Source: CAYSLC01 sp964431545
GTDB lineage: Bacteria; Desulfobacterota; Desulfobacteria; Desulfobacterales; JAABSP01
Length of the DNA stretch: 38,540 nucleotides
Reading direction: 5' to 3'
NCBI GenBank assembly: GCA_964431545.1
Contig: CAYSLC010000024.1
Location: 1 to 38,540 of the forward strand
This document shows positions 1 through 8,564 of the stretch, piece by piece; positions within the stretch are counted from its first letter, which is position 1, and every line of letters begins with the position of its first letter. Below the pieces are notes generated by a model. It had not been told where the DNA came from, searched no databases, and saw nothing but the letters and a program-made list of their open reading frames with translations. The position numbers and the translations under genes were made by a program.

Positions 1-422
1 AGCCGGGCGATGAGCCGCTTGTCGGAGAGGGCCTGGCCGGTGAAGTCGTAGTCCCAGGTGTGCCGGAAATAGAGGTTGTTCTGGAAGAAGTCGATGTGGC
101 CCAGGACGTGGTAGAAGATCATGACGTTGAGCCAGTCGGGGTTGTTGTCGTTGTAAAAGGAGATGGGGGGGCGGGTGTTGATGACCGTCTCGTAGGGGTT
201 GCCGGGGTAGAGTTCGTATTTCCCCTTCTCCTTGAGGACCTCCACGTCGTGGACCCAGTAGTCGTAGAGGGTGGGGATCATCACCTTGGGGGAGAGTTCC
301 AGCAGGTCCCGGTTGGAGACGATGTACTCCAGGGTCTCGTCCTGGAAGGTCAGGCCCGCCTCCCGGGCGCGGTCCTTGCATCCCTCCATGATATTTTTCG
401 TATGTTGGTCGATCAGTTCCAT
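1..422 (-). CDS. SpoVR family protein, N-terminal part (runs off window)
   Basis: About 140 N-terminal residues are visible, from an ATG at 422 reading leftward off the window edge. The translation includes stretches typical of the SpoVR/YcgB family, such as SFYNDNNPDWLNVMIFYHVL and GHIDFFQNN. A GGAAGG ribosome site lies about 6 bases before the ATG. It follows the YeaH-like and PrkA-like genes on the same strand with an 18-base gap, which is the usual prkA-yeaH-spoVR order. The function of SpoVR is poorly known: it is linked to spore cortex formation in Bacillus and to stationary-phase or stress physiology in Gram-negatives. The C-terminus is not visible. Confidence 0.9.
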   Translation of the reverse strand, partial: MELIDQHTKNIMEGCKDRAREAGLTFQDETLEYIVSNRDLLELSPKVMIPTLYDYWVHDVEVLKEKGKYELYPGNPYETVINTRPPISFYNDNNPDWLNVMIFYHVLGHIDFFQNNLYFRHTWDYDFTGQALSDKRLIAR

Positions 423-440
423 GTTCGGCCTTCCATCGGA

Positions 441-1820
441 TCAGGAGATCAGGCGCTTGATGCCCTCGATGAGCCGGGATTCGTCCGCGTCCTTGTCCAT
501 GACATCCATGCGGATGAGGGAGGGCTGCTCCCGCAAGAGTCCCGAACGCTTGATGTATCGCGCCACCTCGGTTTCCCCGGAACTCATCCCGTGCTCGGCG
601 ATGGTGATCCCCACCCGGTTGGCGTAGGCGAGCATCTTCTTGATCTCGGGGATCGCCTCGGTGCCGTTGGTGTCCCAGTCGTCGCCGTCGGTCCCGTGGA
701 AGACGTAGATGTTGTAGTCTCGAATCAAACTCTCTGCGTGGACGATCTCGTTGACCATCCGGAACGCGGAGGCCACCTGGGTCCCTCCGGCCACCTTGGA
801 GTTGTAATAGGTGTAGAAGTCCGGGACCTCCCTGGCATCGGTGTCGTGGAGGATGAACCGGGTCTCCACCTGCTTGTCGTACTGGTAGAGGAGCCAGCTG
901 TAGATGAGCACATGCTGGGAGACCACCACCTCCGTGGGCTTGCCCGACATGGAGCCGGAGTAGTCCCGCAGAAAGAAGATCAGGGCCTGGGACTCGTAGT
1001 CCTTCTCCTGGGAAAGGACCCGGTAGATCTTGTCCTTCGGGGAGATGATGAACCCCGTGGGATCGATCCGGTTGATGTCGGGCACGCCGCCCAGGGCGAT
1101 GTTGGTCTCCAGGATCTTTCTCAGGGTCGCCTTTTTGTCGAGCAGTTGCCCGTGCCCCTGGTGGCGATCGGTCATCTCATAGGTGTAGCGGGTCAGGGAC
1201 CGTTTCTTCCCCTTGTCCTTCAGGTTGGGCAGCTCGAATTTTTCGGTCAGGATCCTTCCCAGGTCGTAGGCGTTCGACTCCATCTCGTGGGGGCCGCCCC
1301 TGCCCTGGCCGGGACCCGCGCCCGAAGCGTCCGGATCGCGGATCGGCTGCTCGCCGATGACGTCGCCCTCCTCCCCTTCCCCGGCGCCGCCCGCCGATTC
1401 CTCTTCATCGGACTCCTTGATGGAATCGTGGACGAACTTCTCCTCCACCGTGGTGGGCACCACCACCACCTTGTCCTTGCCCCCGCGGCCGGGTTTGATC
1501 AGCCTGCCCACCCGGATCTTCCTCGGGAACCCGTCCTTTTCCCGGAGCTTGTCCCGCTCCAGGAGTTCGTCGATGGAACCCAGGCAGGTGGTTGCGTCCA
1601 CGTAAGGCGACGCCATGTCCTGGAGGACCATCAGATCATGGTGATCGTAGAGGCGTCCCGCCGGGACGGCCGGCCCTCGCGGATCCGGCCCGGATTCCGG
1701 AACGTCATGGGACCGGTCGTCATGAAGTTCGGCGAGGATGATCTCCCGCTGACGGTGTGTCAGGCCCCGTTTCCGGAGCTGTTCGTATATTTCAAAGCGC
1801 TTCTCGTCCATTTCGGCCAT
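441..1820 (-). CDS. yeaH: YeaH-like DUF444 protein with vWA-like domain
   Basis: A protein of 459 residues. The N-terminal half is charged and low in complexity (about residues 135-180, Gly/Glu/Asp-rich). The C-terminal half carries a von Willebrand A-like domain with a DYSGSMS metal-site motif (Asp286, Ser288, Ser290), as in the DUF444/YeaH family. It sits 26 bases downstream of the PrkA-like kinase gene and directly upstream of spoVR, so it is very likely co-transcribed. In enterobacteria YeaG and YeaH work together in nutrient-stress responses; the biochemical role of YeaH is not settled. Length and context match the family. The start is the ATG at 1820; an in-frame ATG three codons later is possible. 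Confidence 0.92.
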   Translation of the reverse strand: MAEMDEKRFEIYEQLRKRGLTHRQREIILAELHDDRSHDVPESGPDPRGPAVPAGRLYDHHDLMVLQDMASPYVDATTCLGSIDELLERDKLREKDGFPRKIRVGRLIKPGRGGKDKVVVVPTTVEEKFVHDSIKESDEEESAGGAGEGEEGDVIGEQPIRDPDASGAGPGQGRGGPHEMESNAYDLGRILTEKFELPNLKDKGKKRSLTRYTYEMTDRHQGHGQLLDKKATLRKILETNIALGGVPDINRIDPTGFIISPKDKIYRVLSQEKDYESQALIFFLRDYSGSMSGKPTEVVVSQHVLIYSWLLYQYDKQVETRFILHDTDAREVPDFYTYYNSKVAGGTQVASAFRMVNEIVHAESLIRDYNIYVFHGTDGDDWDTNGTEAIPEIKKMLAYANRVGITIAEHGMSSGETEVARYIKRSGLLREQPSLIRMDVMDKDADESRLIEGIKRLIS

Positions 1821-1846
1821 CGCTTTTCGTTAGGGGTTGCGTCGGT

Positions 1847-3907
1847 TCACTGCTCATCTTCTTGGGTACAGAAATACTCGATGGTCTTTTGGGCGCAGGT
1901 GCGGCAGTAGTTGAGCTTGGTCAACATGGTGTTGATCATCCGGTCGTGGAGCTTCTGGTTCTCCTCGTTGGTGCGATTGGCCAAAGCACCGATGAGGCTC
2001 CCCGCCCCGGCGATGTCCGACTTGAGCCGGACGTCGGTGACGGCCTTGACCAGCTCCAGGTTGTCCATGAAGTCGTAGTTGGGATCCACCGATATCTTCT
2101 GACCATAGATCTTCCGGATGGAGGTCCGGAAGGTCTCCCGCTGCTCCTCGGTCTTGAGGCCCAGGCGCTCCTCCACGCTCTTGATATACCGTTCGTCCAC
2201 CTTGAGGGCCTTCAGCTCCCCGGTCTGCGGATCCTTGTACTTCCACATCCGGTCCGGCCCCAGGTTCTCGGCGTCGATGCCGATGATCATGTTGACGTAG
2301 TTCATCACGTCCTTGCGGATGGCCAGGGGCTCGTCCATGTAGGCGTTGAACATCTCCGTCATGATCCGCTCCCGGTAGAGCCCCTTGGCGATCTTCAGAT
2401 CCTCCAGGTACTTGGTGCGGTCGTTGGCGTCCGGGACATAGTCGAGGATGACCCGTTCCAGGGCATGGAAGATGTCATAGGCGTACATGCACCCCCCCTC
2501 GTTGGTTTCGGAGCTTTCCACGAGAAGCTGGATGGCCCGCCCCAGGTTCCGTTGCCCCAGGCCCTTCTGGCCGAACCGTTTGGTGATGTCGGGCTCCTGG
2601 TTGAGGGTGTCGATCACCTCGGCCAGGGTCTTGATGCTCTTTTCGCCGGCCACCTCGCCGGCGGCCAGCTTGAGGGTCTCCACCGGCGTCAGTTTCTCGG
2701 ACCGGGGGAGCCGGGAGAGGACCGCCGCCACCGAGGCGGAGTAGTTGAGATTGGGGTCCTGGTGGAGGTCCTGCCGGGTGAGGGTGGTGCGGGCCTCGGT
2801 GCCGATGGTATAGACGGTGAGGTCCCGCTGGAGCTTGTAGTTGGTGTTGTGGGAGACATAGCAGATGCGGCACCGGTCGACGATGGGCGCCTCCTCTTTT
2901 TCGCTCAGAAAGCGGTTGAACTCCGAGTTGTTGCTGGTGGCGATGATCAGGCTGTCGATGGGCCATTTGTACCCGTCGATCTCGATGTTCCGGTTCTGGA
3001 TCACCCCCAGGTAGACCTGAACCAGATCCTTCTTGTTCTTGTAAATCTCGTCGCTGAAGTGGATCCCGCCCCCGGCCACCCGGGCCAGGGCCCCCCGTCT
3101 CAGGTCGAACCGGTAGGGGTTGTTGACGTCGGTGATGTGGAGCAGCCGCTGGATCGATTCCTCCCCCAGCAGGTCGACGGCCGACGAGGTGATCTTGTCC
3201 TTGGCGGAATACTTTCCGGTGATGGTGCCCAAACTCTCGGTGAGCGGAACCGGCAGCACCTCCACGAACCCGAGCATCTCGTCGATGTCCCCGTTGGTGA
3301 AGTTCCGGATGTCGTTCCAGATGAAGCCGGTGCAGGCCCCCAGGGGCCGGTAGTCCTCCCAGAACCGATCGATCTCGGCGTCGTCGAACCCGTACTGTTC
3401 CGCCAGATACCCCTGGCTCTCCTCCCGGCTGTCGAAGAGGTTCATGGCCAGGATCATGGGATCCTCGTAGGTCTGGGATTCGATGGTGGCGATCCGGCCG
3501 TAGCTGCCCAGGCGGTCCATGTTGTTGAACCGGAAGGTGTACTTTCGGTTCCGTTCCTTATTGAGGAATTCCCGGTACCGCGCACATAGAAAATCGACGA
3601 AGAAGGTCTTGCCGTTGCCCGGCTCCCCCACCAGCACGTAGGCCATCTCCTTGGAGGAACCGTCTTCGGCGGCGTCCTTGACGTAGGAGACGAAGCTGTT
3701 GATCTCGTCGTACATGCCGATGACGTGCTTCTTGCCCGTTCTGAAGATATTGAAATCATAGGTCGTTTTCCCGTTTACCACGACCTTTTCGATGTCGCTT
3801 TCCAGGATCATCCGGGCCACACCCTGGAAGGCGTTTTCGAAGATGCGCTCCCCCGCCTTGACGGCGGTGATATGGTGCTGAAGGCTTCGGTTTCTCGTTG
3901 CGGTCAT
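1847..3907 (-). CDS. prkA: PrkA family serine protein kinase (YeaG-like, AAA+ type)
   Basis: A protein of 686 residues starting at the ATG at 3907, chosen because a GGGAGGAAAG ribosome site sits just before it; an open frame continues upstream but shows no family similarity. The N-terminal AAA+ region has a Walker A motif GEPGNGKT at residues 94-101. The remainder matches the PrkA layout, with the kinase-like domain toward the C-terminus. The tail contains Cys668, Cys671 and Cys680, a possible metal-binding knuckle. PrkA/YeaG proteins phosphorylate Ser/Thr substrates, and the E. coli homologue is induced under nitrogen starvation and stationary phase. It is the first gene of a three-gene operon with yeaH and spoVR. 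Confidence 0.93.
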   Translation of the reverse strand: MTATRNRSLQHHITAVKAGERIFENAFQGVARMILESDIEKVVVNGKTTYDFNIFRTGKKHVIGMYDEINSFVSYVKDAAEDGSSKEMAYVLVGEPGNGKTFFVDFLCARYREFLNKERNRKYTFRFNNMDRLGSYGRIATIESQTYEDPMILAMNLFDSREESQGYLAEQYGFDDAEIDRFWEDYRPLGACTGFIWNDIRNFTNGDIDEMLGFVEVLPVPLTESLGTITGKYSAKDKITSSAVDLLGEESIQRLLHITDVNNPYRFDLRRGALARVAGGGIHFSDEIYKNKKDLVQVYLGVIQNRNIEIDGYKWPIDSLIIATSNNSEFNRFLSEKEEAPIVDRCRICYVSHNTNYKLQRDLTVYTIGTEARTTLTRQDLHQDPNLNYSASVAAVLSRLPRSEKLTPVETLKLAAGEVAGEKSIKTLAEVIDTLNQEPDITKRFGQKGLGQRNLGRAIQLLVESSETNEGGCMYAYDIFHALERVILDYVPDANDRTKYLEDLKIAKGLYRERIMTEMFNAYMDEPLAIRKDVMNYVNMIIGIDAENLGPDRMWKYKDPQTGELKALKVDERYIKSVEERLGLKTEEQRETFRTSIRKIYGQKISVDPNYDFMDNLELVKAVTDVRLKSDIAGAGSLIGALANRTNEENQKLHDRMINTMLTKLNYCRTCAQKTIEYFCTQEDEQ

Positions 3908-4384
3908 CTTTCCTCCCGTTTGCGCTCCCGGCCGGCGGCTTCCCCGGAGGGGACGGCCGAAGGGATATCGGTGCTTCCGGTAAAGACGGCGTCCGCCGGG
4001 CGCCGTCGGTCGATGCTTCCGGATATGATGCCATAACCACCTGCTGCGCCACCTGTGTGCGGGAATATGCAAAAAATATTCCAACAGCTCGTTTTCTGGG
4101 GGACGGACATTGATGGCGATCGAGCGATCTTTGCGTGGAGATGCCCGGGGTTCTCGGCGTACCGAGACCCGGAGCGCCTCCGATGCAGCTTGGATTCTTG
4201 GATAAATTTAACGCATCTGATGCGATTCTTCAAGTCGAAAACTCCCGCGAGGCTACGGCGCCGGTCCGGCCGGGTGCCGGGAGCGAAGCGGATCGGGGAT
4301 GGAAGGCCTCCACCGGAACGGCGGGCGCGGCTCCGGCGGAGAGGGGCGGAGGCGGGTCGGTGCGCGGACGGAAAGGCGGGCGGC
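3908..4384. other. Intergenic region upstream of prkA
   Basis: This 477-base stretch separates prkA from the 3' end of the OmpA-like lipoprotein gene, both on the minus strand. I see no convincing gene. It contains a perfect inverted repeat (GGAATAT, 7-base spacer, ATATTCC) at 4062-4082 that overlaps the candidate sigma-54 promoter described separately. The A+T-rich core around 4060-4083 stands out from the GC-rich surroundings. Confidence 0.6.
4067..4084 (-). promoter_or_regulatory. Candidate sigma-54 promoter of prkA-yeaH-spoVR
   Basis: Read on the minus strand, the sequence is TTGGAATATTTTTTGCAT. The GG (4082-4081) and GC (4070-4069) doublets are 12 bases apart, as required for -24/-12 promoters, and the TTGCA half is perfect. 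The -24 half is weaker (TGGAATA against TGGCACG). It implies a leader of about 150 bases before the prkA ATG. The E. coli yeaGH operon is known to be sigma-54/NtrC dependent, which supports the assignment. An overlapping inverted repeat could bind a regulator. Confidence 0.45.
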
Positions 4385-5035
4385 TCAGGTGGCCGGCGCG
4401 ACCTTGATCTCCACCCGGCGGTTCCGCTGGCGTCCCCAGGGCGTGTCGTTGGGGGCGATGGGCTGGGTCTCCCCCATGGGGAGCACCGATATCCTCGACG
4501 GTTCCACCCCCCGCTGGACCAGCAGGCTTTTCACCGCCTCGGCCCGGCGCTCGGAGAGCGCCATGTTGTTCGTCTCCGTTCCCACGCTGTCGGTGTGACC
4601 CTCCACCTGGATCCGCGTCCGGGGGTACTGCACCAGGATGTTGGCGATCCGGTCCAACTCCGAGTAGAGGCCCGGTTTGACTTCGGCCGAGCCCGTATCG
4701 AAGGTGACGTCCCCCCGCAGGGTGATGGCCAGAAGGTTTCCCTCCCGGCGGATGGCCGCCGCGTTGGAGGCGGCCAGCTCCTCCCGGAACTGCTCCTCCT
4801 GGCGGTCCATCATGTGGCCGACGCCCGCGCCGGCCAATCCCCCGGCCGCGGCGCCGATGGCCGCGCCCGCCGCCGTGGCTTCGCTGTCCCCGCCGATCAC
4901 CTGCCCGGCAACGGCCCCCACCACCGCACCCGCGGCGGCGCCGCCCGCGGCACCCTTCTGGGTCTTGCTCTGCGTGGCGCAGGAGGAGACCATCAGAAAT
5001 ACGGCCGCCATCCCGAAAAGCGCGATTTTTCTCAT
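4385..5035 (-). CDS. OmpA-family lipoprotein with glycine zipper
   Basis: A protein of 216 residues starting at the ATG at 5035, which is preceded by an AAAGGAG ribosome site; an open frame upstream is not needed. A lipoprotein signal ends in VSSC with the acceptor Cys19. It is followed by a Gly/Ala-rich glycine-zipper segment at about residues 27-75, then an OmpA-like peptidoglycan-binding domain at about residues 105-216. That domain has the VEGHTDSVG, LSERRAEAV and GRQRNRRVEI signatures. The product is expected in the outer membrane, bound non-covalently to peptidoglycan (YiaD-like layout). It is divergent from the PocR operon and appears monocistronic. Confidence 0.92.
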   Translation of the reverse strand: MRKIALFGMAAVFLMVSSCATQSKTQKGAAGGAAAGAVVGAVAGQVIGGDSEATAAGAAIGAAAGGLAGAGVGHMMDRQEEQFREELAASNAAAIRREGNLLAITLRGDVTFDTGSAEVKPGLYSELDRIANILVQYPRTRIQVEGHTDSVGTETNNMALSERRAEAVKSLLVQRGVEPSRISVLPMGETQPIAPNDTPWGRQRNRRVEIKVAPAT

Positions 5036-5344
5036 GTCCGTATAGCTCCTTTCTGAATTCTTTTTTAGGGCCGCGGTAAAAAAATTTGTCATTTCCCATG
5101 GGAATCGCTCATCACGGCGCTCTTTTCCTGAGCGCTTCCGGCGTGCGCGGCCATTTTAGGATCATCATAAGAGTTGGCGGCGGGATGTGTCAAATTATAT
5201 TCGGAATCCGGATGTTTCAGAACCCTGGAGCCGGATTCGGAATCGGGGCTTGCCTAAGAGAGCCGGAATCGGTATATTGCACGGGTGTCTTATGAGAGAT
5301 ATTCGGTATAAACCCTTGGGCACAACGGAAAAAAAGGTATCCAT
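5036..5344. other. Divergent intergenic region with repeated CGGAATC motifs
   Basis: This 309-base region separates the minus-strand lipoprotein gene from the plus-strand PocR operon. It contains three direct copies of CGGAATC (5202-5208, 5238-5244, 5264-5270). The middle copy lies in a near-perfect palindrome GATTC-G-GAATC at 5234-5244, just upstream of a candidate -35 box, and the third lies inside the promoter spacer. No gene is evident. The copies are plausible operator sites for a regulator of the electron-transfer operon. Confidence 0.5.
5250..5278 (+). promoter_or_regulatory. Candidate sigma-70-type promoter of the PocR-Hdr operon
   Basis: TTGCCT at 5250-5255 and TATATT at 5273-5278 are separated by exactly 17 bases. 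Four of six and five of six positions match the -35 and -10 consensus. The predicted start near 5285 leaves a leader of about 60 bases before the ATG at 5345. Short CGGAATC repeats flank and enter the promoter. Confidence 0.45.
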
Positions 5345-5875
5345 ATGGCCGAGACGACAGTCAAACTGACCGACCTCCAGCCCCTCGACGCATGGGCGAA
5401 GCTGGAGAACGAAATTTACGAGACCACCGGCCTCGAGGCCTCCATCTTCGGCGTCGACGGGGTCCGGATCACCGACAACAAGAAGTGGGCCAACCGGCTC
5501 TGTCCCGAGATCAAGGCCACGGATAAGGGGCAGGCCTTCATCTGCGCCGTGGCCCACATGAATCTGGCAGAAATGGCCCGGCAAGCCGGCGAGCCGGTGG
5601 CCGAGGAGTGCGATGCCGGCATGGTCAAGCTGGTGGTCCCCGTCATCGTGGGGGGCGAGTTCATCGGCGCCTTCGGGGCGTGCGGGCTTCTCCTGGAGGA
5701 CGGGGAGGTGGACGGTTTTTTGATCAACAAGATCACCGACATCGATGAAGAGAAGGTGGAAAGCCTTTCCACGGATCTGAAGACCATCCCCCAGGAGAGA
5801 CTCGACGCCCTGCGGGAAGATCTCACCGGCAGGATCCGGTCCCTGGTCGAAGCCTACCAACGGAAACAGGCATGA
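5345..5875 (+). CDS. Stand-alone PocR-type sensory domain protein
   Basis: A protein of 176 residues, essentially all one PocR-like ligand-binding domain. Visible signatures are NRLCPEIKA, FICAVAHMN, EECDAGMVKLVVPV and GAFGACGLL, with the conserved cysteines of the family. In PocR the domain is fused to a DNA-binding part; here there is no output domain, no signal peptide and no membrane segment. It is the first gene of an operon with QmoA/HdrA-like, QmoB-like and HdrD-like genes. The inferred role is sensing, or a ligand- or redox-responsive accessory subunit, for that cytoplasmic complex. The ligand is unknown. Confidence 0.85.
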   Translation: MAETTVKLTDLQPLDAWAKLENEIYETTGLEASIFGVDGVRITDNKKWANRLCPEIKATDKGQAFICAVAHMNLAEMARQAGEPVAEECDAGMVKLVVPVIVGGEFIGAFGACGLLLEDGEVDGFLINKITDIDEEKVESLSTDLKTIPQERLDALREDLTGRIRSLVEAYQRKQA

Positions 5876-5904
5876 TCCCGCATGCGGATGGAGGGAAGCC
5901 TTCA

Positions 5905-6969
5905 ATGACCCGAGTCCCCGAAGAACAGGAAAAACAAGGTAAACAGGTTGCGGTGATCGGCGGCGGGATCGGCGGCCTTTCCGCCGCCCTCTCCCTGGCC
6001 CGGATGGGGGCCGGCGTTCTCCTTGTGGAGAAGACCGGAGCACTCGGCGGGCACGCCGCCCAGTACGGTTGCAAAGCCGCCGAGCGGTGTGTCAAGTGCG
6101 GCGCCTGCATGGTGGTGGACCGGATAACGGCGGTTCGGGAACATCCTCGAATCGAGATCCGGCTCCAGGCCCGGATCGAGGCTGTCGAGCGAAAGAACGG
6201 CCGGTTTTCGTTGGAGATCGGATCCTCCGACGCGGCGGGTTCCGGAAGGGCGGACGCCGATGCGGTGGTCCTGGCCACCGGGTTTTCGCCGTTCGATCCC
6301 CGGGACAAGCCTTACGGCTACGGACAGTTTCCCAATGTGATCACCAATCTGGCTCTGGAGCGGATGCTCCGGGAGACCGATACGGTGCGGCGGCCCTCCG
6401 ACGGCGCCCCCCCCGCGCGGGTCGCCTTTATCCAGTGCGTGGGCAGCCGGGACGCCAAGCTCGGGCATCTGTGGTGTTCCCAGGTCTGTTGCGCATCGGC
6501 CCTGCGGATGGCCCGGTGGATGCGCTCCCGCCGTCCCGAGACGGAGATCACCCTCTTTTACATCGATATCCAGACCTTCGGCAGGGATTTCGAATCCTTC
6601 TACGAGGCCGCCCGAAAGGAGTTCCGGATGGTCCGGACCCTTCCGGCCGACATTTATCCCGCTCCGGAAGACGGGCTCAGGACGATTGTCTTCGACCCGG
6701 AGACCCGAAAGCCCGAGGATGCGGTCTTCGATCTCGTCGTCCTCTCCATCGGCCTGACTCCCGGCCCAGAGAACCCCCGACTGGCCGAATTGTTCGGTCT
6801 GTCGCTCGATGACGACGGGTTCCTGTCCGGGGCGCCGGCGGATACTGAGGCGGCCGGCGTTTTCGCCGCGGGAACGCTCCGAGGTCCCATGAGCATCCCG
6901 GACACCGTCCGGAGCGCGGAGAAGGCGGCCGAGGACGCGGCGGCATATCTGCGGAACCGGGAAAGATGA
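5905..6969 (+). CDS. HdrA/QmoA-like FAD and iron-sulfur oxidoreductase
   Basis: A protein of 354 residues. I chose the ATG at 5905 because GGAGGG lies 9 bases upstream; an in-frame ATG at 5872 overlaps the previous stop but has a poor ribosome site. The N-terminus has a Rossmann FAD motif GGGIGG (residues 19-24). A CVKCGAC cluster follows (Cys62, 65, 68, with Cys56 nearby). The HdrA hallmark QCVGSRD...WCSQVCC lies at about residues 177-196 and a C-terminal FAD-binding stretch at about 320-340. The length resembles QmoA rather than full methanogen HdrA. The role is cytoplasmic flavin-based electron transfer. It overlaps the downstream QmoB-like gene by 4 bases, implying coupled translation. 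Confidence 0.9.
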   Translation: MTRVPEEQEKQGKQVAVIGGGIGGLSAALSLARMGAGVLLVEKTGALGGHAAQYGCKAAERCVKCGACMVVDRITAVREHPRIEIRLQARIEAVERKNGRFSLEIGSSDAAGSGRADADAVVLATGFSPFDPRDKPYGYGQFPNVITNLALERMLRETDTVRRPSDGAPPARVAFIQCVGSRDAKLGHLWCSQVCCASALRMARWMRSRRPETEITLFYIDIQTFGRDFESFYEAARKEFRMVRTLPADIYPAPEDGLRTIVFDPETRKPEDAVFDLVVLSIGLTPGPENPRLAELFGLSLDDDGFLSGAPADTEAAGVFAAGTLRGPMSIPDTVRSAEKAAEDAAAYLRNRER

Positions 6970-8555
6970 ATCCCCCATACATATCCAAAGGTGACAGCGT
7001 GACAAATACCGTGTTGATCATCGGCGAAAGCGCATCCGCCCGCCGAATCGGGGAGGTGATGGCGGCCGAAGGGGTTCCGACGCTCTTCGTTTCCGGTGGG
7101 GCGGCATCTTCTTTCCCCGCCGAGGCCCGGGTCCTGGAACATGCCGAGGTGGCCGGTTGCCGGGGGGGTCCGGGAAGCTTCACCGTCACCCTGCGGCGGA
7201 ACGGCGAGAAGATCGAAGAACCCGCCGCCGCGCTGGTCGTCGCCGAGAGCCATGACCGGGTCCCGAACCCTGATGCCTACGGTCTGACCCTCTCCCCGCG
7301 GGTGCGCCCCCTGTCGGAGATTTTCTCCGGAAAGCTGCCGGATTCGACCCTGGAGCCCGGAAAAACGGCTGTTTTCCTTCACGGCTTGGCCCGGGAGAGC
7401 CATCCGGCCATCGCGGAGGAGGTCATGCGGGCGGCCGGCACGCTTTCCCGGGAGCACGGACTCAAGACCTATATCCTCACCGGGAATCTCAAGGTTGCCC
7501 GGAACGGACTGGAGAAGGTTTACAGGAGCGCCCGGAGGGACGGGGTGGTCTTCGCCAAGTTCACCGATACCCGTCCGGAGATCCGTCGGGACTCCTCCGG
7601 GATCCGCATCTCCTTCATCGACGAGATCACCCGGGGAGACTTCCGGCTGGCCCCGGACCTGGTGGTGGTGGACGAGACCGCGATCCCCTCCCCTGCTCTG
7701 GAAGAGATCTCCACCGTTCTGGAACTCCATCGCGATCCGGCCGGGTTCCCCCAGGCCGACAACGTGCACCGGCTCAGCGCGCGGACCAACCGGGAAGGGA
7801 TCTTCGCCGTGGGGCCCGCCCGGGGCCTGCTGGGCGAGGATCTCCATCTGGCCGATGCCGATGCCGCCGCGGTCGAAGTGCTGACCGCGCTTCGGGGGCC
7901 CGCCCTCGAAGAGATCCCCCGGGCCGAGATCATGAAGCAGCAGTGTATTCGGTGCCTCACCTGCTACCGGGTCTGTCCCCACCGCGCCGTCCGATTCGAC
8001 CCCACCCGCCTCCAGGTGATCCCCGAGGCGTGCGACGGATGCGGTATCTGCGCCACCGAATGCCCGAGGGAGGCGATCCGTTTTGCACCCTTCACCCTTC
8101 CGGAAGTCGAGAACCGGATCACGGCGGCCCGCCGGGACCACCAGGAGAAGGCGGCGGATTCCCCCTTTCTGGTCGTCTTCTGCTGCGGCCGTTCCGCTGT
8201 TCCGGCCCGGGACCAGGCCCTGCGGGACGGGTGGAAGCCCGGCGGCGGGATCTGCTTCATCGATGTCCCCTGCGCCGGAACCGTCTCCACGGACCACCTC
8301 TATGCCGCTTTCCGGGGCCGGGCGGACGGCGTCCTGGTGCTGAGCTGCCATCCCGACAACTGCCATTCGGAAAAAGGGACCCTCTATGCCCGGCGCAAGG
8401 TGGCGGAGGTCCGGGAGCTTTTCGTACGGATGGGAATGGCAAAGGAGAAGGTCGCCTCCGCCACCCTGGCCGCCAACATGGGGGCGGGGTTTGTGCGGAT
8501 CATCGAAGATTTCCAACAACAGACCGTCGGATCTGATCCGTCGGCACCCCTATAA
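6966..8555 (+). CDS. QmoB-like HdrA-MvhD type iron-sulfur protein
   Basis: A protein of 529 residues. Two ferredoxin-type clusters are visible, CIRCLTCYRVCPH (from about residue 327) and CDGCGICATECPR. They are followed by an MvhD-like C-terminal domain with FCCGRSA, DVPCAGTVS and LSCHPDNCHSEKG. The central part resembles QmoB (FLHGLARES, NLKVARNGLEKVYR, ARTNREGIFAVGPARG). The N-terminal Rossmann-like stretch reads IIGESASARRIG and lacks a canonical GxGxxG, so FAD binding there is doubtful. MvhD domains relay electrons to hydrogenase or other donors in Hdr complexes. The ATG at 6966 overlaps the upstream stop; a GTG at 6999 behind AAAGGTGA is a realistic alternative. Confidence 0.9.
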   Translation: MNPPYISKGDSVTNTVLIIGESASARRIGEVMAAEGVPTLFVSGGAASSFPAEARVLEHAEVAGCRGGPGSFTVTLRRNGEKIEEPAAALVVAESHDRVPNPDAYGLTLSPRVRPLSEIFSGKLPDSTLEPGKTAVFLHGLARESHPAIAEEVMRAAGTLSREHGLKTYILTGNLKVARNGLEKVYRSARRDGVVFAKFTDTRPEIRRDSSGIRISFIDEITRGDFRLAPDLVVVDETAIPSPALEEISTVLELHRDPAGFPQADNVHRLSARTNREGIFAVGPARGLLGEDLHLADADAAAVEVLTALRGPALEEIPRAEIMKQQCIRCLTCYRVCPHRAVRFDPTRLQVIPEACDGCGICATECPREAIRFAPFTLPEVENRITAARRDHQEKAADSPFLVVFCCGRSAVPARDQALRDGWKPGGGICFIDVPCAGTVSTDHLYAAFRGRADGVLVLSCHPDNCHSEKGTLYARRKVAEVRELFVRMGMAKEKVASATLAANMGAGFVRIIEDFQQQTVGSDPSAPL

Positions 8556-8564
8556 GAGGAAAAA

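Noticed and set aside
60..1910. Long open frame on the plus strand over yeaH and spoVR
   Set aside because: It is antisense to well-recognised genes, Val/Gly/Asp-rich and without family features; it is a by-product of high GC content.
1757..3589. 610-codon plus-strand frame over prkA
   Set aside because: Antisense shadow of the clearly recognised PrkA gene.
6654..8519. 621-codon minus-strand frame
   Set aside because: Antisense to the QmoB-like gene, whose iron-sulfur motifs are unmistakable.
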